A stretch of DNA of 5,159 nt from Chloroflexota bacterium (GTDB lineage: Bacteria > Chloroflexota > Dehalococcoidia > JACPPY01), in the NCBI GenBank assembly GCA_016189825.1, contig JACPRR010000137.1:1-5159 (forward strand), in the 5' to 3' direction. Shown here piece by piece: positions 1-5,070 of this stretch; the stretch's first letter is position 1, and each line of letters starts with the position of its first letter. Below the pieces are notes generated by a model. The model did no database searches. It saw only the letters and a list, made by a program, of their open reading frames with translations, and was not told the origin of the DNA. The position numbers and the translations under genes were made by a program.

Positions 1-117
1 CTCCTCATGTTGGTATCGGCTTTTGCCGGGCGGGATTGCGTGTTAAGGGCATACCACGAGGCGATCGCTGAGAAGTACCGCTTCTACTCCTTCGGCGATG
101 CGATGCTTATCCTGTAA
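1..117 (+). CDS. queA: QueA C-terminal end (S-adenosylmethionine:tRNA ribosyltransferase-isomerase), 5' part outside window
   Basis: Frame 1 is open from the first base to a TAA at 115-117 and gives 38 residues. These include LVSAFAGRD, then [19 protein letters not shown] and a final LIL. Segments of the form LVSAFAG, AY..A....YRF.S.GDAM followed by a short hydrophobic end are the hallmark of the QueA C-terminus. QueA transfers and isomerises the ribosyl group of SAM onto 7-aminomethyl-7-deazaguanine in the tRNA wobble position, giving epoxyqueuosine, and it is cytosolic. The family ends soon after GDAM, so the TAA looks like the genuine stop and not a truncation. The start and about nine tenths of the protein lie upstream of the window. 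The call rests on recalled family sequence; no other family is an obvious match. Confidence 0.88.
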   Translation, partial: LLMLVSAFAGRDCVLRAYHEAIAEKYRFYSFGDAMLIL

Positions 118-141
118 TGCAATCTGATCCCGGATGGACAA

Positions 142-264
142 ATGGTGAATGCCAACAGGCCAATTGACTTTCTGAAGCCGTGGGGCTACCCTGAAGACGG
201 GTTCCGGTGCGTAGTTGAAAGATTGCATGGCACGCATGCTCGTGAGTTCGATGATAGTAGGTAA
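142..264 (+). CDS. possible 40-residue small ORF between queA and the ATPase gene (doubtful)
   Basis: An ATG at 142 opens a 40-codon frame ending in TAA at 262-264, 17 bases before the TTG start of the next gene. It is in the same frame as queA, and no stop lies between the queA TAA and this ORF. The peptide is hydrophilic, contains FLKPWGYPEDGF near its middle and ends in charged residues. I recognise no domain, signal peptide or membrane segment. Upstream there is only a weak purine stretch (GGATGGA at 132-138), too close to the ATG for a good ribosome binding site. It could be a real small protein of the downstream operon, the decayed end of an older gene, or chance. A composition test or homologues in related genomes would decide. 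Confidence 0.22.
   Translation: MVNANRPIDFLKPWGYPEDGFRCVVERLHGTHAREFDDSR
225..239. repeat. short inverted repeat upstream of the ATPase gene
   Basis: GCATG (225-229) and CATGC (235-239) form perfect 5-base arms around a 5-base spacer, with arm centres one helical turn apart, about 40 bases before the TTG start. It could be a small protein-binding site, but arms this short occur often by chance and the repeat also lies inside the doubtful small ORF. Confidence 0.2.
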
Positions 265-266
265 CT

Positions 267-274
267 GGAGGGAG
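267..274 (+). promoter_or_regulatory. ribosome binding site that selects a TTG start
   Basis: GGAGGGAG is an almost ideal Shine-Dalgarno sequence and lies 7 bases before the TTG at 282. No ATG or GTG in the right frame has comparable spacing before the conserved part of the protein, so this site is the main argument for a TTG start. No convincing promoter is visible in 118-266. Transcription may come from queA read-through or from a promoter that does not match the consensus. Confidence 0.7.
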
Positions 275-281
275 AGGCCCG

Positions 282-1148
282 TTGGGCAATTTGACCATTA
301 AGGCGCCAAAAGTCTTCAAGCACGTGGGTAGTCTGTCTAACCTTGTTGCATCGCGGGACCCGAGAAATCCACTATGGCATGAAGAGCAAGTCGTGGTGGA
401 TCTTCGGGGTTGCGAGTTCGTCTTCCCTGCCGCCGTGCTATGGTGCGTTGTCTATCCCCTGCTCGCAAAGAGTCGGGGCACTCAGTCGCAGGTTCTTGTT
501 CCTACCAACTTCGGCGTGTGCACCTACCTCGAGTCGCTTGGAGTATTCGACATTCTCAAGCAAGGGGAAGTAGTGGTCGATGATCGTGGCGTTCCTCGAA
601 AGCCGGATACTAAGCTGGTCCTACCTGTATCCAGGTTTAATTCACAGAGCGAAGTGGAAGACTTGGCGAACAAGGCCTTAGATAACCTCATGGGCAGAGA
701 CTTGGGCGCCGCGAATCTGCGCTCGCTGGTCATAGAGGTCTTCGCAGAGCTGGCCCTGAATGCTGTCCAGCATGCTAGCTCGACCATCGGGGCCTTCGGC
801 TTTATCCAGTTCTATCAGTTCGAAAAAGGGAATCGTTTCATTTGTGTCGTCGCGGATGGTGGAATTGGTATCCGGCGCTCGCTGGAGCGAAATCCGGCGC
901 TTCGGGATCGAGTGTTCTACGATTGGGATGCCATCGAGCTGGCAACGCGTGAGCGGGTCAGCGGAACTGGTGACCCAACCAGGGGAATTGGCCTGTTCGG
1001 AGTTTCCGAGGATATGAGGAAGCCGGGACGCCAGCTTATCATAACCTCCGGGATTGGTGCCCTTGCCATCGAGGAAGACTTGCTATCAAGGGCGTGGCGA
1101 ACGGTCTTGTTTCCGGGTACCCTCGCATATGCATCCATCCCCACATAG
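282..1148 (+). CDS. GHKL-type ATP-binding protein with N-terminal STAS-like region (anti-sigma/switch-kinase-like)
   Basis: The protein has 288 residues from a TTG start. The C-terminal half carries the Bergerat (GHKL) ATP-binding signatures: an N box with E156 and N160 in ELALNAVQHA, a G1 box DGGIG at 192-196, a G2 box RGIGLFG at 234-240, and a closing FPGT at 277-280. The N-terminal third (about 36-92) has a strand-helix pattern, VVVDLRG then FVFPAAVLW and later YLESLGVFDIL, resembling a STAS fold. The usual phospho-acceptor position there reads PAA instead of Ser. There is no phospho-accepting His box, transmembrane segment or receiver domain, so it is not an ordinary sensor kinase. Such proteins are commonly paired with a small STAS-like protein, as here. 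By analogy with RsbT or SpoIIAB it may phosphorylate or bind that partner in the cytosol. The substrate and process are unknown. Confidence 0.8.
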   Translation: MGNLTIKAPKVFKHVGSLSNLVASRDPRNPLWHEEQVVVDLRGCEFVFPAAVLWCVVYPLLAKSRGTQSQVLVPTNFGVCTYLESLGVFDILKQGEVVVDDRGVPRKPDTKLVLPVSRFNSQSEVEDLANKALDNLMGRDLGAANLRSLVIEVFAELALNAVQHASSTIGAFGFIQFYQFEKGNRFICVVADGGIGIRRSLERNPALRDRVFYDWDAIELATRERVSGTGDPTRGIGLFGVSEDMRKPGRQLIITSGIGALAIEEDLLSRAWRTVLFPGTLAYASIPT

Positions 1149-1158
1149 GAAGCGGGCA

Positions 1159-1512
1159 ATGTCGGAAGTCATCAATGTCTATGGATTGCTTGGAACCCGT
1201 GCCTTGGTGACCCGTGAGGCGGCTCAGCGTTTAGGTCCTGCCATTGCTGCCTCGCTGGCAAGAAAAGCCGACCAAGTGGCACTCGACTTCTCCCAAACCC
1301 TTGGGATCACCCCCTCCTTTCTAGATGAGCTGCTTAGGGTAGTCCAAGACAGCCTTCGAGACAGTGGAATCATGCAGGTACGGTTGAAATTGAAGAATCC
1401 CCCAACACGTTTGTCGCTGAAGTTCATGGCGCTAGCCAGGGGACGGGGCGTGCGACTGGCTGAGGCAGACGGCGATACGTGGCTGATCGCTGTGGAATCG
1501 CCTACTGGGTAA
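1159..1512 (+). CDS. STAS-like protein (DUF4325 type), likely partner of the upstream ATPase
   Basis: This is a 117-residue cytosolic protein with an ATG at 1159, 10 bases after the stop of the ATPase gene. AGGA at 1147-1150 overlaps that stop and gives an 8-base spacing, so the two genes form an operon and are probably translationally coupled. The core reads ALVTREAAQRLGPAI (15-29), then VALDFSQ (40-46), then TPSFLDELLRVV (51-62). This matches the DUF4325 STAS-like pattern: a regulatory helix, a central strand ending in LDF, and a turn plus helix with F.DEL. Ser53 falls where SpoIIAA and RsbV carry the phosphorylated Ser (my alignment by eye). The family is generally seen beside GHKL ATPases and its function is not established. 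An in-frame ATG at 1054 would overlap the ATPase gene for about 95 bases without a better ribosome binding site, so I reject it. Confidence 0.75.
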   Translation: MSEVINVYGLLGTRALVTREAAQRLGPAIAASLARKADQVALDFSQTLGITPSFLDELLRVVQDSLRDSGIMQVRLKLKNPPTRLSLKFMALARGRGVRLAEADGDTWLIAVESPTG

Positions 1513-1541
1513 GGCATAGCAAATACTCAGTGTCTTTACTC

Positions 1542-1578
1542 TCGCTGTCTTCGCGAGCCCGCAGCCCAGAAGACGCGA
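1542..1578. terminator. imperfect hairpin between convergent genes, possible terminator
   Basis: TCGCTGTCTTC (1542-1552) pairs with GAAGACGCGA (1569-1578) through ten base pairs with one bulged T and a 16-base loop. It lies in the 80-base gap between the converging STAS-like and pyruvate-kinase-domain genes, where a two-way terminator is expected. Neither side is followed by a proper run of T, so intrinsic termination is uncertain. Nothing else is visible in this gap. Confidence 0.35.
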
Positions 1579-1592
1579 TATTAACTTTGTGA

Positions 1593-2180
1593 CTATCCTC
1601 TCACCTTGCAGATGATCTCTTTGACGCGCAGGTCGAAGAAGTCACTGGAATTGGCAGGCTTGATCACGACAGCGGTGTCGGCGCCGTGGCCGGTGCCGGC
1701 GATCGCGATGACCTCCTCATCCGTTCTCACCAGGCCGGCGTCAGCGGCCATGAGGGCGATCTCGCACACGACTTTGATCCCCTGTCCCATGACCATCTTC
1801 AGCGTGTGGGACACGATTTCCTCGGCCTCGTAGGTGTTGAGCCTCTTCCTGATGGCACGTCCGATGCCGGCGAAGGCGTGACCGGTGGTGAGCACGATGC
1901 CGCCTTTGGCTTCGAACGCGGCTTTGTTCGCCGCGGTCATCTCCTGGACGTTGGGCTCCTTGAAGCCGTGCGCATGCGAGACGCCGATTACCCTGTAGCC
2001 AGGGAATGCCTCAGCCGCCTTGACGGCGGTGTCGCCGCTGGTCGTGGCGACGACAACAGTCTTTATGCCGAGCTCTACGGAGCGCTTCTTTGCCAGGGAC
2101 AATGTCATGGCAGTATTCGCCTTGCTCGGGGAGTCGTAATACGTGGTCGCGGTGACGATATCATGAGAAGCTATAGCCAT
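1593..2180 (-). CDS. free-standing pyruvate kinase alpha/beta (C-terminal) domain protein
   Basis: The 195-residue product looks like the C-terminal domain of pyruvate kinase without the catalytic barrel. Conserved-looking blocks are VVVATTSGDTAVKAAEAF (42-59), GVSHAHGFKEP (67-77), TTGHAFAGIGRA (98-109), MGQGIKVVCEIALMAADAGLV (131-151, a Gly-rich turn then AADAGL), and IAIAGTGHGADTAVVIKPA (159-177). In pyruvate kinase this fold takes part in tetramer contacts and effector binding. The stand-alone proteins occur in archaea and several anaerobic bacteria and have no established function. It is cytosolic, with no signal peptide. The ATG at 2180 has GGAGG seven bases upstream. A GTG at 2210 would add ten residues but lies inside the likely promoter. 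The gene ends the minus-strand cluster, 79 bases after the C-S lyase gene. Confidence 0.82.
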   Translation of the reverse strand: MAIASHDIVTATTYYDSPSKANTAMTLSLAKKRSVELGIKTVVVATTSGDTAVKAAEAFPGYRVIGVSHAHGFKEPNVQEMTAANKAAFEAKGGIVLTTGHAFAGIGRAIRKRLNTYEAEEIVSHTLKMVMGQGIKVVCEIALMAADAGLVRTDEEVIAIAGTGHGADTAVVIKPANSSDFFDLRVKEIICKVRG

Positions 2181-2187
2181 TGTCACA

Positions 2188-2192
2188 CCTCC
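2188..2192 (-). promoter_or_regulatory. ribosome binding site fixing the start at 2180
   Basis: The minus strand reads GGAGG followed by 7 bases and ATG. This favours the 195-residue product over a form starting at the GTG at 2210, which has no such site. Confidence 0.75.
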
Positions 2193-2200
2193 AGGGGCAA

Positions 2201-2229
2201 AGTATAACACGATAATAGACGAACTTGAA
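2201..2229 (-). promoter_or_regulatory. extended -10 promoter for the pyruvate-kinase-domain gene
   Basis: On the minus strand TATACT (2206-2201) is preceded by TG plus one base (2209-2207), an extended -10 element. TTCAAG (2229-2224), 17 bases upstream, is a weak -35. The predicted RNA would start near 2194 with a leader of only about 14 bases, just long enough to include the ribosome binding site. This suggests the gene can be expressed independently of the two genes upstream. Confidence 0.5.
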
Positions 2230-2244
2230 GGCCCGGGGCCCCTT
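2228..2244 (-). terminator. G+C-rich palindrome after the C-S lyase gene, weak terminator candidate
   Basis: The minus strand reads AAGGGGCCCCGGGCCTT. GGCC arms around CCG, extended by G-T pairs, can form a small stable stem 16 bases past the TGA of the C-S lyase gene. The downstream sequence is only moderately T-rich, and the element touches the -35 of the next promoter. It may weaken read-through without stopping it fully. Confidence 0.25.
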
Positions 2245-2259
2245 GCGCCTGTGCCCTGC

Positions 2260-3441
2260 TCAGGAGGAGGACGCTGGTCTGGCTACGGCCCTCTCAATGC
2301 GTAGCCAGGCCTCGGCCAGCGTGGCACGTGGACAGGCGATGTTCATGCGCACAAAGCCGTCTTCTTTGGCCCCGAAGTGTCTGCCCGCCTCGACCGCAAC
2401 CTTAGCCTCGGTGCACAGGAAGTCAGCGAGCCGGCCCCTGGGTATGCCGGTCTGCCGGAGGTCGAGCCACACCAGGTAAGTGCCCTCGGGCTGGATAACC
2501 TTGAGGCCAGGGACCCGCGCCGCCGCCCGGTTGACGAAATCGAGGTTCCCGCTGAGATAGCAAAGGACCTCCTCAAGCCATTGTTCTCCGTGCCGGTAGG
2601 CGGCCTCGGTAGCGGCCGTGCCGAACGGGTTAGGCGAACCGAGCTTGTCGCGCATTGCGGCTTCGCCGAAACGCTCTCTGAGCCTGTGTTCAGGGATGAT
2701 TACGTTGGACGTATGCAACCCCGGCAAGTTGAAGGTCTTCGACGCCGCGGTACATACGATGGTGCACCTTTCCAGGCCTTCCCTGACCGTCGGGAACACT
2801 GTGTGCGCGTGACCCGGATACACCAGGTCATGGTGTATTTCATCGGCAATAACCAATAAGCCGTGCCGGAGGCAAAGATCGGCGAGGTCCTTGAGTTCCT
2901 GTTCGCTCCAGACCCTGCCCACCGGATTGTGCGGGCTGCAAAGCAACATTATGCGGGCGCGGGCGGTCAATTTGCTTTCGAGGTCGGACAGGTCCATCTG
3001 GTACCGCCCATTGCTAAGCTGTAGCGGATTGTCCAGCACGCGGCGGCCGTTCCGTTCTATTAATGCGAAGAATGGATGGTATACAGGCGATTGCACGATA
3101 ACCTGGTCGCCGGGCTCGGTGAAAGCCTTGACTATCAGGTTGAGTGCCGGGACAACCCCCGGTGAGAAGCATATCCAGTCGCGCTGTACGGACCAGCCGT
3201 GCCTCTTTTTCATCCAGGCGATGACAGCTTCATAATAAGCGGGAAGCATCGTGGCGTAGCCGAAAAAGCCGTGCTCCGCGGTCTTCTTCAACGCCTCGAC
3301 GACCGGCGCCGGCGAGCGGAAGTCCATGTCGGCTACCCACATCGGCAACGCGCCGTCTGTCCCGAAGCGGGCGTCGACGAGGTCCCATTTCACCGAGCCG
3401 GTTCCGCGGCGATCTATGACTGTGTCGAAATCGTATGTCAC
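2260..3441 (-). CDS. patB: PatB/MalY-type PLP-dependent C-S lyase (cystathionine beta-lyase-like aminotransferase)
   Basis: The 393-residue length is normal for this class I/II fold-type I family. Visible features are an N-terminal DFDTVIDRRGTGSVKWD (residues 4-20), WVADMDF (35-41), the FFGYATMLPAYYEAV segment (59-73), SPHNPVG (169-175), ADEIHHDL (199-206) with Asp200 for the PLP ring nitrogen, TAASKTFNLPGL (231-242) with Lys235 as the PLP Schiff-base lysine, and Arg365 in FVRMNIACPR as the carboxylate-binding Arg. The family cleaves cystathionine or cysteine-type substrates to pyruvate, ammonia and a thiol in the cytosol. Some members instead act as transaminases or, like MalY, as regulators. 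The start is GTG at 3441, which matches where relatives begin. A weak AAGG lies upstream, and the gene follows the malic enzyme by 71 bases on the same strand. The exact substrate cannot be read from the sequence. Confidence 0.9.
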   Translation of the reverse strand: MTYDFDTVIDRRGTGSVKWDLVDARFGTDGALPMWVADMDFRSPAPVVEALKKTAEHGFFGYATMLPAYYEAVIAWMKKRHGWSVQRDWICFSPGVVPALNLIVKAFTEPGDQVIVQSPVYHPFFALIERNGRRVLDNPLQLSNGRYQMDLSDLESKLTARARIMLLCSPHNPVGRVWSEQELKDLADLCLRHGLLVIADEIHHDLVYPGHAHTVFPTVREGLERCTIVCTAASKTFNLPGLHTSNVIIPEHRLRERFGEAAMRDKLGSPNPFGTAATEAAYRHGEQWLEEVLCYLSGNLDFVNRAAARVPGLKVIQPEGTYLVWLDLRQTGIPRGRLADFLCTEAKVAVEAGRHFGAKEDGFVRMNIACPRATLAEAWLRIERAVARPASSS

Positions 3442-3512
3442 CGGAACAGCCTTAGCATGAACCCTGCCACCAGCCTGCCAGCCGTCTAGCGCGGGCCATA
3501 TTGAGTCTCCAG

Positions 3513-4907
3513 CTACATGGAGCGCGCCCAGTCAGCTTTGACATCAGTGGTTTCGAAATACCCCGCGCCCAGCGTCCTCCTGGCAACGCCGCAGGCCATC
3601 GCCGCTTTCGCGACTGCGTGGGCGACCGCCAGGTGCACGTTACAATGAAGCGGGTTAGGGACCAGCTCCTCGCCGACCGCGGAGGCGGCTATGGCGAGGG
3701 CCGCGTCGCGATACATCTCATAGGTGATTCGGGATGACAACGAATCCAGAGTCCCCCGCCACAGGCCGGGGTAGGCGAGCAGGTTGTTTATGGTCCTGCC
3801 ATCCCCGGCGAGCACTGCGCCTGCCTTACGAGCCGCGGCCGGGTCTATCTCGGGATACGGATTGGTGAGCGCGAAGATGATTTGTCCTTTTTGCACCATC
3901 TCCGGCTTTATCAGGCCGCGCACGCCGCTAGTAGCGATCACGATGTTAGCCTTCCGCATGACCTCTTCAATGGTCGAGCCGATTCCCCCGCGCTCGACAT
4001 GTCTTCTGATGCTGGATTCGGTCCTGGCGGCGCCCAGCACCGCATTGCCGGTGAAGTCCTTGATGAACTCGGCGATGGTCAGACCGGCCGCTCCCACGCC
4101 GATCACGCCCACTCTGGCGGTAGAAAGGTCAACCCCTGTCGCCTTGCATGCGTTGATCAGCGCGGCCAGCGTTACCACCGCTGTCGCCCGCTGGTCATCG
4201 TGCATGACAGGTATGTTCAATTCCTGCTGCAACCTGGGCTCTATCTCGAAACATCGAGGAGAAGCAATGTCCTCGAGATGGATTCCCCCAAAAGTAAGGG
4301 CAATGTGCTTGACGGTCTCAACGATTTCATCGACGTCGGTGGTATCGAGCAATACTGGGACTCCGCTCAGGCCAACGAGTTGCTGGAGCAGCGCTGACTT
4401 GCCCTCCATGACAGGCATGCCCGCCACCGGGCCGATGTTTCCTAGCCCGAGTATTGCCGTGCCGTCGGTCACGATGGCGATCGAGTAGGGGATTCCGGTG
4501 TAGGTGTCCTTGTAGGACGGTTCCCTTGCGATCAACTCGCAGACCTCGGCGACACCCGGGGTGTAGACCTTGCGGAGGGTGTCCGTCGACAGAATGGGCA
4601 CCGTATTGACCATCTTGATCTTGCCGTTCCGGTGCAAATCGAGCACTTCGTCGCGCACCTCGAGGAGGGTAACCTCGGGGACGGCCGCCACCGCTTTTTC
4701 CAACAGTGCAAGGTGTTCCGCGCTGTCCAGGAAAACCTCGATGTCCCTCACAGTATAGTGGTAGCCGACGTGCACGGTGGTCACATTGCCGATATCAGCG
4801 CCGAGGTTGCCGATAGTCGATGCCAGCTTGCCCAGCGTCCCGGGCACGTTGGTATTTCTGCAACGCAATGTCCTTGCGATCTTGTACTTGTTGTTCGACA
4901 TGGCCAT
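3513..4907 (-). CDS. malic enzyme with N-terminal ACT domain
   Basis: The 464-residue protein has an ACT-type regulatory domain (about 9-85, with NVPGTLGKLASTIGNLGADIGNV) followed by a complete malic enzyme. Catalytic landmarks are YTPGVA with Tyr115, MEGKSALL with Lys170, EDI with Glu212-Asp213 and HDDQ with Asp238 as metal ligands, VGAAG of the Rossmann turn (271-275), LTNPY with Asn349, and INNLLAYPG with Asn374-Asn375. It oxidatively decarboxylates malate to pyruvate and CO2 with NAD(P), in the cytosol; the ACT domain suggests control by a small ligand such as an amino acid. Two ATGs are possible. The one at 4907 has AGGGAG seven bases upstream and is preferred over 4901. The region HDDQRATA departs from the common HDDQHGTA. 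The strand after the Rossmann turn ends in AARTES, with no acidic residue, so NADP use is possible. Confidence 0.92.
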   Translation of the reverse strand: MAMSNNKYKIARTLRCRNTNVPGTLGKLASTIGNLGADIGNVTTVHVGYHYTVRDIEVFLDSAEHLALLEKAVAAVPEVTLLEVRDEVLDLHRNGKIKMVNTVPILSTDTLRKVYTPGVAEVCELIAREPSYKDTYTGIPYSIAIVTDGTAILGLGNIGPVAGMPVMEGKSALLQQLVGLSGVPVLLDTTDVDEIVETVKHIALTFGGIHLEDIASPRCFEIEPRLQQELNIPVMHDDQRATAVVTLAALINACKATGVDLSTARVGVIGVGAAGLTIAEFIKDFTGNAVLGAARTESSIRRHVERGGIGSTIEEVMRKANIVIATSGVRGLIKPEMVQKGQIIFALTNPYPEIDPAAARKAGAVLAGDGRTINNLLAYPGLWRGTLDSLSSRITYEMYRDAALAIAASAVGEELVPNPLHCNVHLAVAHAVAKAAMACGVARRTLGAGYFETTDVKADWARSM

Positions 4908-4913
4908 CTGGTA

Positions 4914-4960
4914 GCTCCCTGTGTCCGGCGCCCTCCAGGGTTTTTCCTTGGGCGCGGAGC
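4914..4960 (-). promoter_or_regulatory. possible leader stem covering the malic enzyme ribosome binding site
   Basis: In the minus-strand leader, GCGCCC (4955-4950) pairs perfectly with GGGCGC (4933-4928). The adjacent GCTCC (4960-4956) can pair with GGAGC (4918-4914), which lies within the Shine-Dalgarno region. The result is a stem of 6 plus 5 pairs with a 9-base bulge on one side. The predicted transcript starts near 4959, so the outer arm sits at the very 5' end. If real, it could reduce translation unless opened. It matches no riboswitch class that I know. Confidence 0.3.
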
Positions 4961-4965
4961 CCAGC

Positions 4966-4995
4966 ATTATACACCCGAGGTCAGCACGGAGTGAA
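4966..4995 (-). promoter_or_regulatory. sigma70-type promoter of the malic enzyme gene
   Basis: The minus strand has a perfect TATAAT at 4971-4966, with TTCACT at 4995-4990 as a partial -35 (four of six matches, 18-base spacer). The RNA would start near 4959 and have a leader of about 52 bases. The promoter probably drives the malic enzyme gene and the following C-S lyase gene. Confidence 0.65.
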
Positions 4996-5000
4996 AGAAC

Positions 5001-5033
5001 GGTCTTGGCCTTGACAGCGCGGATGCCAAGTCC
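5001..5033. repeat. inverted repeat over the rightward promoter, possible operator
   Basis: GGTCTTGGC (5001-5009) and GCCAAGTCC (5025-5033) are inverted copies with one mismatch in nine bases, and their arms are 24 bases apart centre to centre. They flank the -35 of the rightward promoter, and one arm touches its -10. The left arm also lies within ten bases of the -35 of the leftward promoter. A regulator bound here could therefore affect both genes. No regulator gene is visible in the window. Confidence 0.4.
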
Positions 5034-5038
5034 ATAAT
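5011..5038 (+). promoter_or_regulatory. sigma70-type promoter for the gene at the right edge
   Basis: A perfect TTGACA at 5011-5016 and CATAAT at 5033-5038 (five of six matches) are separated by 16 bases. Transcription would begin near 5045, about 26 bases before the ATG at 5071. It is back to back with the malic enzyme promoter, with 15 bases between the two -35 elements. Confidence 0.65.
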
Positions 5039-5070
5039 ATGGCGGCATTCGACTACCGGGTGGAGGAGAT

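Noticed and set aside
117..167. ATG overlapping the queA stop (TAATG) opening a 16-codon frame
   Set aside because: The stop-start overlap looks like translational coupling, but the peptide is very short, has no visible feature and ends before any gene.
164..192. TTGACT with TACCCT 17 bases later as a promoter for the ATPase gene
   Set aside because: The -35 is good, but the -10 matches only three of six bases and lacks an extended TG. This is too weak to call.
43..319. Two short minus-strand open frames over the queA end and the spacer
   Set aside because: One overlaps the recognisable QueA C-terminus and the other the start of the ATPase gene. Neither has a clear ribosome binding site or a recognisable product.
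282..1148. Reading the GHKL protein as an ordinary two-component sensor kinase
   Set aside because: There is no dimerisation helix with a phospho-accepting His, no membrane or sensor domain and no response regulator gene nearby. The STAS-like partner points to a switch kinase.
1686..2207. Open frame of 173 codons on the plus strand opposite the pyruvate-kinase-domain gene
   Set aside because: It is antisense to a gene with clear family motifs, a start and a ribosome binding site. The antisense product shows no domain.
2212..2217. TATTAT on the minus strand as an alternative -10 for the pyruvate-kinase-domain gene
   Set aside because: No acceptable -35 lies at the right distance. The adjacent TGTTATACT extended -10 is the better candidate.
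3784..4488. Long open frame (234 codons) on the plus strand opposite the malic enzyme gene
   Set aside because: It is the complement of a high-confidence enzyme gene, its product is rich in Ser, Pro and Thr in the way typical of antisense frames in G+C-rich DNA, and it has no recognisable domain.
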